Shown here in pieces: positions 1 through 9,636 of a stretch of DNA of 43,907 bases. Made by a program: the position numbers and the translations under genes. Position 1 is the first letter of the stretch; every line of letters starts with the position of its first letter. This DNA comes from an uncultured Alphaproteobacteria bacterium (GTDB lineage: Bacteria; Pseudomonadota; Alphaproteobacteria; Rs-D84), in assembly GCA_944389235.1 (NCBI GenBank), contig CALXLO010000007.1, positions 1 through 43,907 on the forward strand, in the 5' to 3' direction. Under the pieces are notes generated by a model. That model saw only the letters and a program-made list of their open reading frames with translations. It searched no databases and was not told where the DNA came from.

Positions 1-8
1 AAAGTGGA

Positions 9-1484
9 ATGCAGGCGGTTGTTTTAGCCAGAGTTTCAACAAAAGAGCAAGAAGAGGGGCATAGTTTATCTGCCCAGCTGAACCGGTTATACGATTATTG
101 TAATCGCCGCGGATTAGATATAATTCAGGAATTTACCATCGTGGAAAGTTCCACCCGCGGTGAAAGGCCAGAATTTCAAAAACTGATTGCATTCATTAAA
201 AAGCAACCCCACAAAGTTGCTTTGGTTTGTGATAAAGTTGATAGATTACAGCGGTCTTTCCGCGAAGTTCCTATATTGGAAAATTTACGAAAGTCAGATA
301 AATTGGTATTGCACTTCATCAGCGAGAATCAAATTCTGGATTCCAATGCTAACAATTCCCAGATTATGGCATATCAAATATTCGTAATGATGGCTGAAAA
401 CTATACCAATTGCATATCAGATAATGTAAAGCGGTCATTTGAAAAGAAACTGAAAGACGGGACAATATTGGCGGCGGCACCTGTTGGGTATTTGAATACA
501 ACCATAGATGGTGTAAAAACAGTCATCATAGATCCTGAACGGGGCTATAAAGTTCGCCAGCTGTTCCAACAATATGCATCAGATGTAATATCCATTCGCG
601 ATATGGTTGAATATGCCAAGTCAATTGGATTAAAATACAAAAATGGAAATTATTTATCCCGCAGTCAAATACACAACATTTTACACAATCCATTTTATTA
701 TGGATATATGCGGGTCAAAGGAAAACTGTACCCACACATATACGAACCATTAATAACCAAAGATTTATTTAATCGCTGTAATAAAATCAGCATAAAACGG
801 CACGGCCAAACCCAGGCCAAGGCCAAAAAGAAATTCTTGTTATCTGGCATAGTTCGTTGTGCCCATTGTGGCAATTTGTTCAGCCCGTATTTATCCAAAG
901 GCAAATACCCCTTTTTACAGCCACCAACCAATAAACCATGTGTTCATCATAATATCTCTGTCCGATTGGTGATGGATGTTTTATATGACATATTCAAATC
1001 TTTACACCTGGGTGATGAATTGCCGGATGTAATCAGATTAATTAACGATAAAAAACAGATGGAGCTGTCCAATCGGGATAAAATATTGTTGGAATTAAAT
1101 GAAATGGAATTAAAAATAACGGACAAGAAAAATAGATTATTGGATTTATATCTGTCCCGCGGAATAGAAGAAGATGAATACAAACGGATAACGGCTGAAT
1201 TGGACAATGAACAGAGCACCATCACCAGCCGGCGGTTGAATCTGGATAACAGTATCAGTACATTTTATGATAATTTGGCCAGGATGATAAAAATCGCAGA
1301 TTCCTGCTATTTTTTAATAAAAAGTTCGAGGTTTTCTCAAAAACGGCAAATAATAAAACTGTTGACCTCGAACTGTTTAGTTGATGGAAAAAATGTAGTA
1401 ATAACAATAAAAAAGCCCTTTGCTCAAATGCTTGAAACAAAGGGTTGTCTATCTTGGCTCGGGCAACTGGACTCGAACCAGTGA
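9..1484 (+). CDS. large serine recombinase of a mobile element
   Basis: Predicted 491-residue site-specific recombinase. The N-terminal resolvase domain has the ARVS catalytic motif (Ser at about residue 10). It is followed by a recombinase domain (about 150-270), a zinc-ribbon region with a CAHC motif near residue 286 and another Cys near 312, and a coiled-coil segment (about 350-420). Family knowledge: these enzymes integrate or excise phages and conjugative elements using a covalent serine-DNA intermediate. The start is uncertain because the frame stays open to the window edge 8 bases upstream. The last ten codons read through the 3' part of tRNA-Asn on the other strand and give a tail ending LDSNQ, typical of translated tRNA sequence. 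This suggests that the gene end was joined to the tRNA by integration or rearrangement. Confidence 0.85.
   Translation: MQAVVLARVSTKEQEEGHSLSAQLNRLYDYCNRRGLDIIQEFTIVESSTRGERPEFQKLIAFIKKQPHKVALVCDKVDRLQRSFREVPILENLRKSDKLVLHFISENQILDSNANNSQIMAYQIFVMMAENYTNCISDNVKRSFEKKLKDGTILAAAPVGYLNTTIDGVKTVIIDPERGYKVRQLFQQYASDVISIRDMVEYAKSIGLKYKNGNYLSRSQIHNILHNPFYYGYMRVKGKLYPHIYEPLITKDLFNRCNKISIKRHGQTQAKAKKKFLLSGIVRCAHCGNLFSPYLSKGKYPFLQPPTNKPCVHHNISVRLVMDVLYDIFKSLHLGDELPDVIRLINDKKQMELSNRDKILLELNEMELKITDKKNRLLDLYLSRGIEEDEYKRITAELDNEQSTITSRRLNLDNSISTFYDNLARMIKIADSCYFLIKSSRFSQKRQIIKLLTSNCLVDGKNVVITIKKPFAQMLETKGCLSWLGQLDSNQ
1405..1444 (-). terminator. intrinsic terminator of tRNA-Asn
   Basis: On the minus strand CCCTTTG (1444-1438) pairs with CAAAGGG (1422-1416), followed by C and a T run broken by single bases. 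It lies about 10 bases past the tRNA 3' end and inside the last codons of the recombinase on the other strand. Confidence 0.75.
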
Positions 1485-1530
1485 CATACGGATTAACAGT
1501 CCGTTGTTCTACCGACTGAACTATGCCCGA
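1455..1530 (-). tRNA. tRNA-Asn (anticodon GTT)
   Basis: Complete cloverleaf of 76 nt including an encoded CCA. The acceptor stem is TCGGGCA/TGCCCGA with discriminator G. The anticodon loop CTGTTAA gives GTT, and the T-arm has TTCGAGT. The 3' half overlaps the end of the convergent recombinase gene, so this tRNA is a plausible attachment site for the element to its left. Confidence 0.96.
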
Positions 1531-1541
1531 ACAGCCCGCAT

Positions 1542-1570
1542 ATCATATAATCTTTTTTATCCCATTTCAA
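1542..1570 (-). promoter_or_regulatory. tRNA-Asn promoter
   Basis: Minus-strand TTGAAA (1570-1565), a 17-base spacer, and TATGAT (1547-1542), ending 11 bases before the tRNA 5' end. Confidence 0.65.
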
Positions 1571-1585
1571 GTCTTTTTTTAATTA

Positions 1586-1614
1586 TTGCGATTAATAGTT
1601 TTTAGTGCTATATT
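1586..1614 (+). promoter_or_regulatory. fabI promoter
   Basis: TTGCGA (1586-1591), a 17-base spacer, and TATATT (1609-1614). It gives a leader of about 27 nt carrying the ribosome binding site GAGGA before the fabI ATG. Confidence 0.6.
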
Positions 1615-1647
1615 TTTACCCGTCCAATAAAACATAGAGGAAGCAAA

Positions 1648-2466
1648 ATGTTATTAAAAGGAAAAAAGATTTTAATTACTGGGGTCGCAAACGATTGGTC
1701 TATGGCATGGGCCATCGCCCGCCGCGCACACGAAGAAGGCGCAGAAATTGCTATGCCGTATGCTATGCCAAATTTGGAAAAACGCGTTCGTCCACTGGCG
1801 GAATCTATCGGTGCAAAATTTGTCCAAGAATGCAATGTTCAAAATGATGAACAGATGGATGCTTTGTTCAATAATATAGAACGCGAATGGGGCAAGCTGG
1901 ACGGAATGTTGCACGCCATTGCGTTTTCTGACAAGAACGAACTGACCGGTCGCTATGCAGATACAACGCGCGCGAACTTTAATAATACAATGGATGTTTC
2001 AGTATATTCATTGGTTGATTTAACGCGTCGTGCGTCTAAATTAATGACCGACGGCGGCAGCATTATAACCCTGACATACTATGGTGGTGAAAAATCTGTG
2101 CCGAACTATAATGTTATGGGTGTGGCCAAGTCTGCGCTGGACAGCAGTGTTCGCTATTTAGCATCTGATTTAGGTCGCGACAAGATTCGCATTAATGCAA
2201 TCAGTGCTGGTCCAATTATGACATTGGCATCATCTGGGGTTGGCGGCATGAAGTCTATGCTGCGTTTGAATGCAGAACAAACACCATTGCGCCGCAATAT
2301 GACATTAGATGATGTATCTGGTGCCGCGATTTATTTGTTCAGTGATTTGTCCAGCGCGGTTACAGGCGAAGTGCATCATGTTGATTGCGGATATTCAACA
2401 ACCGGCATGATACCAAATGATTTGAAAGATGTTTTACTGCATGGCTTGGACCAGCAAGATAAGTAA
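1648..2466 (+). CDS. fabI: enoyl-ACP reductase FabI
   Basis: 272-residue short-chain dehydrogenase that reduces trans-2-enoyl-ACP with NAD(P)H in the last step of each fatty-acid elongation cycle. The N-terminal nucleotide-binding motif ITGVANDWSMAWAIA is the FabI form of the Rossmann loop. The active-site pair is Tyr154-x6-Lys161, with the additional FabI tyrosine at 144. Length and motif spacing match the family (E. coli FabI Tyr146, Tyr156, Lys163). The ATG has a good GAGGA site 8 bases upstream and its own promoter. A terminator follows the stop, so it is probably monocistronic. Confidence 0.95.
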   Translation: MLLKGKKILITGVANDWSMAWAIARRAHEEGAEIAMPYAMPNLEKRVRPLAESIGAKFVQECNVQNDEQMDALFNNIEREWGKLDGMLHAIAFSDKNELTGRYADTTRANFNNTMDVSVYSLVDLTRRASKLMTDGGSIITLTYYGGEKSVPNYNVMGVAKSALDSSVRYLASDLGRDKIRINAISAGPIMTLASSGVGGMKSMLRLNAEQTPLRRNMTLDDVSGAAIYLFSDLSSAVTGEVHHVDCGYSTTGMIPNDLKDVLLHGLDQQDK

Positions 2467-4575
<2,109 letters not shown>

Positions 4576-4577
4576 TA

Positions 4578-5954
4578 TTAATAGCGATATATTTTTGCAT
4601 TATCGCCCAACAAATCTCCTAATGTAAATTTACCTCCTTTACCATCTATAAAGTATGTCTCGGCAGACATATAACAGTCGGATATGCTGCCCGAACCCTC
4701 ATCAGATGTTGAACCACCGGGGCAATCATATGTTTTATTATCATAACAATAATGTCCAGCGGGGCATATTTCTGTTTGGGCATATAACACACGGCCCATT
4801 TGTTGATCATTTTCGGGAAAGGTTATGTTATCATCGGGTTGATATGTTCCACAACCTGTTCCTGTGCCGTCATTCAGAACACATATATATCCTGTAATCA
4901 ATTCACCATCTTCAAACCAGTCTGGATTATAAGCTTTTGCGAGTCGGGAGCTATTTGTTACATCATATGTCGCGTCCGCAGTGCGACTTAGCGCGGAACC
5001 AGGCATGGTTTTTTCATACCAAATATGAAAATCATTTATAGTATATTGTGCATACAAGTCGGGTTCATCCAGCCATAGTTCCGCTTCTAAATTCGTATCA
5101 ACCAGTGAACCGTCGGCTTTGAATACTTGGTCGCCACCCTCGGACTTAGTATAATAACCATTGAATACATAATATGGTGCAGATGGCTGTAAACTGCTGT
5201 TGGCCAGCTTAGTATTTGACGAATGCCCTTTGATTAAACCTGTGCCAAATTTAAATGTAATATCATAGTTTGTATAGTCTTTCCCGCCATAGCTGGGCAA
5301 ATAATCATACGGATTATTTGTGTTTAATCGAATTGAATATTCTATACCTTCACAGAGATCTCCTTTACCGCCGTTTTGTATTGCATTCTTGTATGCTTCT
5401 TGTATATTGTCGCCGTTTCCAACAAAAGTCCATTTGTGTTTCCCATTGTATCCATTACCACATGGTGTACATTTGTTACCTTCACCCGAATAATATTCAC
5501 CTATTGCACATGTGAATATCCATGGGCATCCGTATTCTTTCTTATGGCCGGTTAATTGACATCCTGGTGATAAAGGACAATTTGTTGTTTTCGCACCTGT
5601 TATTTGTTCTTGGGTCGTAACTAATTCAGCACCTACTGGGGCATGGCACTCGCCATCACAGCTTAGGCCAGCCTCTTGCAGATCAGAATAGTGGCCTGCA
5701 TAGCAATTATAACATTTCCCTGTATCCTGTTCGCCAGTCGCCTGCTGTTTATAACATCCCCCACCTGTGCATGTAAAATTTACCCAAGGGCATGGTAAAT
5801 TTTCTTCACCAGGGGCAGGCATCCATCCTATACAACCTGGGGAACAAACCAATAAATCCTCTGGGTTTTCTGGATTTATTATACCCACAGCAAATACATT
5901 ATTGTAAAAAAATATGCTAATTATTGCCACACTCAGGCACAAAGATGCCTTCAT
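4578..5954 (-). CDS. secreted cysteine-rich protein with InlB-like repeat
   Basis: 458 residues with a signal peptide (hydrophobic to about residue 20, FFYNNVFA). Two related N-terminal segments, PCPWVNFTC and GCPWIFTC, indicate an internal duplication. The middle (about 235-310) resembles the Listeria-Bacteroides/InlB B-repeat: FKFGTG, FNGYYT, GGDQVF, ending LYAQY. The C-terminal part has a CPAGHYC...CPGGS cysteine module. Such proteins are usually exported and exposed; the exact role is unknown. The ATG at 5954 has a CAGGAG site, whereas an upstream ATG at 6005 would start inside a hairpin. It follows two lipoprotein genes on the same strand. Confidence 0.8.
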   Translation of the reverse strand: MKASLCLSVAIISIFFYNNVFAVGIINPENPEDLLVCSPGCIGWMPAPGEENLPCPWVNFTCTGGGCYKQQATGEQDTGKCYNCYAGHYSDLQEAGLSCDGECHAPVGAELVTTQEQITGAKTTNCPLSPGCQLTGHKKEYGCPWIFTCAIGEYYSGEGNKCTPCGNGYNGKHKWTFVGNGDNIQEAYKNAIQNGGKGDLCEGIEYSIRLNTNNPYDYLPSYGGKDYTNYDITFKFGTGLIKGHSSNTKLANSSLQPSAPYYVFNGYYTKSEGGDQVFKADGSLVDTNLEAELWLDEPDLYAQYTINDFHIWYEKTMPGSALSRTADATYDVTNSSRLAKAYNPDWFEDGELITGYICVLNDGTGTGCGTYQPDDNITFPENDQQMGRVLYAQTEICPAGHYCYDNKTYDCPGGSTSDEGSGSISDCYMSAETYFIDGKGGKFTLGDLLGDNAKIYRY

Positions 5955-5977
5955 ATTCCCACTCCTGATATTTAATT

Positions 5978-6004
5978 TGTGGGAATACAAAGCGTATTCC
6001 CACA
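5978..6004 (-). promoter_or_regulatory. 11-bp hairpin in the leader of the cysteine-rich gene
   Basis: TGTGGGAATAC pairs with GTATTCCCACA around a 5-base loop between the lipoprotein stop and the next gene. There is no clear T run, so it is a weak terminator at best. GTGGGAATA recurs next to the downstream ribosome binding site and could pair with the same strand. Confidence 0.5.
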
Positions 6005-6011
6005 ATGGTAT

Positions 6012-6479
6012 TTAATGTTGTTTTTGCGATGTTGATTTTACCGTCCAACCATTTTGCACCAGCCATAAGCTGTCTGATTGTAATAATGATCCCGGATAAA
6101 ATTGAACATCACCTTTGCCACGAATTTTTGGCGAATAATCCAGCGCACTTTGTAATCCAGGACGCAAATCCATCAGTATATTTGATGCCTGCATCGAGCC
6201 CCAATTGCCAGATGGAACCAGGTATATGTTTTTTACATCCGGATGATCAACATAGTATTTTACCAAATCACTGGGCATATATTCATAATCGTTTTCATTA
6301 TGATATAATTTTACAAAAATTGTTGAAGAACGATAGTAATCAAAATATAAGTCAACTTCACTTGGGGCCGGTTCGTATGGTGATGGTTTTTCACATGATG
6401 TTACAACACTGGCACCCGCCAAACCTAATATTGGCAATATTTTTTTCAAATTATATGGAATGATTTTTTTGAACTTCAT
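6012..6479 (-). CDS. small lipoprotein, paralogue of its upstream neighbour
   Basis: 155 residues of unknown function. The signal ILPILGLAGASVVTSC has a lipobox-like VTSC, so it is likely lipid-anchored. The C-terminal region (KIRGKGDVQF, SDSLWLVQNGWTV) closely matches the protein encoded just upstream, so the two genes are a tandem duplication that diverged mainly in the middle. AAGGGGG lies 5 bases before the ATG. I recognise no named domain. Confidence 0.75.
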   Translation of the reverse strand: MKFKKIIPYNLKKILPILGLAGASVVTSCEKPSPYEPAPSEVDLYFDYYRSSTIFVKLYHNENDYEYMPSDLVKYYVDHPDVKNIYLVPSGNWGSMQASNILMDLRPGLQSALDYSPKIRGKGDVQFYPGSLLQSDSLWLVQNGWTVKSTSQKQH

Positions 6480-6513
6480 AACATCCCCCTTAATTTTTTA
6501 TAATGTTTTTTAT

Positions 6514-6954
6514 TTAATGTTGTTGTTGATTAATCGTCCATCCGTTTTTAATAAACCACAGACTGTCCGATTCGTTGATGCCTGATTTGAAATCAAAATC
6601 ACCCCGACCGCGTATTTTTTGCGATTTGTTTAACAGTGGTTCCAGATATTGATTGCGTAAATCGGAAATAGTTTGTTTACTGTATGTTGGCCACAAAGTT
6701 CCGGTTGGAACGATATATATGGTATCAATATAATCTTGGGCTAAATAAGTTTCCAGTCCAGAAAATGTATATATTTGATTCCATTCCCACATAGCATCCA
6801 GTGGGTATCCTGATTGTAATTTATATTCAATCACTGTCTTTGGGCGTTCAATCGGTTCAATTTTTTCACATGATGATACAACACTGGCCCCCGCCAACCC
6901 CAGTATTGGTAATATATGCGATAATTTATATTGATTGTTTGTTTTGATGCGCAT
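6514..6954 (-). CDS. small lipoprotein, tandem paralogue
   Basis: 146 residues of unknown function. The N-terminus carries ILPILGLAGASVVSSC, nearly identical to the next gene, and the C-terminus carries KIRGRGDFDF and SDSLWFIKNGWTI. Both proteins contain a predicted beta/alpha middle with an IYIVPTG or IYLVPSG segment. A strong AAAGGAG site precedes the ATG. It probably shares a transcript with the small reading frame upstream and the paralogue downstream. Confidence 0.75.
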   Translation of the reverse strand: MRIKTNNQYKLSHILPILGLAGASVVSSCEKIEPIERPKTVIEYKLQSGYPLDAMWEWNQIYTFSGLETYLAQDYIDTIYIVPTGTLWPTYSKQTISDLRNQYLEPLLNKSQKIRGRGDFDFKSGINESDSLWFIKNGWTINQQQH

Positions 6955-6971
6955 AGGTCTACTCCTTTGGT

Positions 6972-7103
6972 TTATTTAACCTGCGGAAAATATAAATATT
7001 GCGCAAAACGAAATGGTTGATTTTTTAGTGCATATTGCACCGGATGAAAAATATTCCCACTCGTCCGCCATATTTTATTTACCGCCGTGTGTAATTGGCG
7101 CAT
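6972..7103 (-). CDS. candidate 43-residue small protein, first in the lipoprotein operon
   Basis: A short reading frame begins MRQLHTAVNKIWRTSGN and ends YFPQVK, just before the ribosome binding site of the first lipoprotein. The codons look like those of neighbouring genes. A TTGCCT-N17-TATAAT promoter lies 18 bases upstream, and the ribosome binding site is weak (CCAAGA). It has no signal peptide and is basic and aromatic. It may be a real small protein, a leader peptide or chance; I do not recognise it. Confidence 0.4.
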   Translation of the reverse strand: MRQLHTAVNKIWRTSGNIFHPVQYALKNQPFRFAQYLYFPQVK

Positions 7104-7121
7104 TCTTGGCGTTACAAAGTG

Positions 7122-7150
7122 ATTATAGGTGCTTTTTTCTGAATAGGCAA
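7122..7150 (-). promoter_or_regulatory. promoter of the small-ORF/lipoprotein operon
   Basis: Minus-strand TTGCCT (7150-7145), a 17-base spacer, and exact TATAAT (7127-7122). Confidence 0.6.
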
Positions 7151-7199
7151 GATTTTTTTGTGCCCCAGTAAACTGTGGCGCGGCGGGTATTTTTTATGA

Positions 7200-7205
7200 T
7201 ATAAT
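7200..7205 (+). promoter_or_regulatory. -10 box of a leaderless promoter for the PBP gene
   Basis: TATAAT followed by exactly 7 bases and the ATG at 7213. No ribosome binding site fits and no strong -35 is visible. Confidence 0.6.
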
Positions 7206-7212
7206 TCCATAT

Positions 7213-9003
7213 ATGAAAAGTAATACTAATCTTAATTCACGCAATTTACAAAATCGCGCACGCAGTGGGCGTGCAAAATCGCCATCGCGCGGAATGCGGT
7301 TGTTTGTATGGTGTGTAAATTTAATTATGTTGGTGTTGGTTGGTGTTGCAATCTATGTTGTCATTGTCTTTTTACAAATGCCGTCATTAGACGCAATTTT
7401 ACATGAAACGCGACCGGCGGCGGTTGTTTTCTTGGATAAAAGCGGTAATGAAATTCGGTCGTCAAATCGCATAATGGGAACCCCTGTATCAGTTGAAACT
7501 TTGCCACCACATGTGTGGCAGGCGATTGTCGCCATAGAAGACAAGCGATTTTTTGAACATGGACCAATAGAAGTTCGTGCAATTATTCGTGCAATGGTTT
7601 CTAATCTGGCACACGGGCGTTTGGCGGCAGGGGGGTCTACTATTACCCAGCAGACGGCAAAAAACATATTTTTATCGCGTGAAAAAAAGATTTCTCGTAA
7701 AGTCCAAGAATTAATTTTGTCTTATTGGTTGGAAAACAGATTTGATAAAAATCAAATATTAGATTTATATATGAACCGGGTATCGTTGGTTGGCGGCATG
7801 CGCGGTATTGATGCGGCTGCGCGCGTGATGTTTCAAACGCCGGCAAATAAAATGTCTATTGCCCAGGCGGCACAAATCGCGGCAATGTTAAAGGCACCGA
7901 CCGCATACAGTCCACTGGCAAATCCAGAAAAAAACATCGCCCGCGCACGCGTTATTTTGCAAGAAATGGTGCGTCAAGGATATATTTCTTTGAACCAAGC
8001 GCGTATTGCAGCACGCGAATTGGCACCTGCTGCGCCGGCACCGAATACAAATATATATCGTTATTGGACTGACTTTGTGTTGGATGAAGTGCGTTCTATA
8101 ATTGGGGCATTTGATTCTGATATGTATGTGTATACAACGCTGGATATGGATTTACAGGATAAAATTGCCGCAATTTTACCGCGGCATGTTGGTGCATATC
8201 AGGGGGCGGCGGTCGCAATGACAACAGATGGTGCAATTCGTGCGATGGTCGGCGGCACAGATTATCAAGAAAGTCAATATAATCGTGCATTGGCACTGCG
8301 GCAACCCGGCAGTTCGTTTAAGCCGATTGTATATTTGGTTGCGCTGGAAAACGGTATGACACCAGACAGTTATGTAAATGATTCACCGTTTACAATTGGG
8401 GATTATTCGCCCAAAAATTATAACAATAAATATTATGGTGATATAACACTGGCAACAGCGTTTGCAAAATCTGTTAATTCTGTACCGGTAAAATTAACAG
8501 AAACATTTGGTATTGATTCTGTTCTGAATATGGCAGGACGCTTGGGGGTGGGCAATAAACTGCGTCGTGAATATTCAACTGTGTTGGGTGCATCTGAAAT
8601 GTCGCTGTTAGATTTAACAACAGTATATGCAGTTATTTGGAACAATGGGTATTCTGTGCGACCATATACAATTACAAAAATCACAGACCCGCATGGCAAT
8701 ATAATTTATGAACGCAATCCATCAGATGCGTTGCAAATCTTGATGCCACAGACGGTGGATTATATGACCCAGTTGCTGGCAGATGTTGTAAAAATCAGTG
8801 GTACTGGGCATCGGGCAATGGCGCATGGGGTATTAGGTGGCAAAACAGGAACCAGTAATGATAATCGTGATGCGTGGTTTATCGGCGCAAAAAATAACTT
8901 GGTTATTGGTGTTTGGACTGGTAATGACGATTTTACCCCAATGTCATCAAAAATTACAGGTGGCACAATTCCTGCAACCATTTTCCATGAAATTGTGAAA
9001 TAA
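7213..9003 (+). CDS. class A penicillin-binding protein (glycosyltransferase/transpeptidase)
   Basis: 596-residue bifunctional peptidoglycan synthase. It has a cytoplasmic basic tail, one membrane segment (about 31-53), then a GT51 domain with EDKRFFEHG (catalytic Glu109) and GGSTITQQTAKN. The transpeptidase domain has SSFK (Ser367), SVN (420-422) and KTGT (544-547). All key residues are present. It is shorter than typical PBP1A (no long insertion between the domains). The transcript is predicted to be leaderless. The stop is followed after 5 bases by a truncated ABC ATPase sequence, suggesting that a rearrangement occurred just past this gene. Confidence 0.92.
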   Translation: MKSNTNLNSRNLQNRARSGRAKSPSRGMRLFVWCVNLIMLVLVGVAIYVVIVFLQMPSLDAILHETRPAAVVFLDKSGNEIRSSNRIMGTPVSVETLPPHVWQAIVAIEDKRFFEHGPIEVRAIIRAMVSNLAHGRLAAGGSTITQQTAKNIFLSREKKISRKVQELILSYWLENRFDKNQILDLYMNRVSLVGGMRGIDAAARVMFQTPANKMSIAQAAQIAAMLKAPTAYSPLANPEKNIARARVILQEMVRQGYISLNQARIAARELAPAAPAPNTNIYRYWTDFVLDEVRSIIGAFDSDMYVYTTLDMDLQDKIAAILPRHVGAYQGAAVAMTTDGAIRAMVGGTDYQESQYNRALALRQPGSSFKPIVYLVALENGMTPDSYVNDSPFTIGDYSPKNYNNKYYGDITLATAFAKSVNSVPVKLTETFGIDSVLNMAGRLGVGNKLRREYSTVLGASEMSLLDLTTVYAVIWNNGYSVRPYTITKITDPHGNIIYERNPSDALQILMPQTVDYMTQLLADVVKISGTGHRAMAHGVLGGKTGTSNDNRDAWFIGAKNNLVIGVWTGNDDFTPMSSKITGGTIPATIFHEIVK

Positions 9004-9008
9004 ATCGC

Positions 9009-9581
9009 TTGAACGATCAAATTTTAATTGATGGGCAAGATATCAAGACTATAACCCAGGATTCTTTGCGTCGCAGTATCGCATTTATTCCCCAAGAACC
9101 GACATTGTTCAATCGCACAATTCGTGAAAATATTGAATACGGCAAACCGGGTGCCACGGACAAGCAGATTCGTGATGCGGCGCATCGTGCGGCGGCACAT
9201 GATTTTATCATGGGAACTGAAAAGAAATATGATTCCATGGTTGGCGACCGTGGTATAAAATTATCCGGCGGTCAGAAACAACGCATAGCAATCGCACGGG
9301 CTTTCTTAAAAGATGCACCAATTTTGGTCTTGGACGAGGCTACATCCGCACTGGACAGTGAAACGGAAATTGCAATTCAAAAATCTTTTGATGAATTGGC
9401 GCGTGGGCGCACAACCGTCGCCATTGCGCACAGATTGTCAACGCTGCGTAATATGACGAAAATTGTCGTGTTGCAAAATGGCCAGATAATAGAGCAGGGA
9501 ACACACAATCAATTACTGCGGCGGCGCGGGGAATATGCGCGGTTGTGGAAACTGCAATCTGGTGGTTTTTTACAGGAATAA
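9009..9581 (+). pseudogene. 5'-truncated ABC exporter ATPase fragment (MsbA/LapB type)
   Basis: Only the later part of an ABC exporter nucleotide-binding domain remains. It begins at the strand ILIDGQDI that normally follows Walker A, then has the Q-loop (IPQEPTLFNRTIRENI), signature LSGGQKQR, Walker B LVLDEATSALD and H-loop AIAHRLSTL. The Walker A motif and the whole transmembrane domain are missing, so ATP hydrolysis and transport are not expected. The only usable start is a TTG 5 bases after the PBP stop. The reading frame is intact to its natural end, so it is either a recent truncation or a domain retained for another reason. Confidence 0.85.
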
Positions 9582-9623
9582 AATAACCGATAAAATCTGT
9601 TTTTATTAGCATTGATTTTATGA

Positions 9624-9629
9624 TATAAT
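9624..9629 (+). promoter_or_regulatory. -10 box of a leaderless promoter for the outer-membrane gene
   Basis: TATAAT, then 7 bases (ACAGGGT), then ATG at 9637. AGGG is too close to the ATG to act as a normal ribosome binding site. Confidence 0.6.
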
Positions 9630-9636
9630 ACAGGGT

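Noticed and set aside
1420-1605. Short plus-strand reading frame with SGNWTRTSDIRINSP across tRNA-Asn
   Set aside because: It is the translated reverse strand of the tRNA gene plus flanking AT-rich DNA, a well-known artefact.
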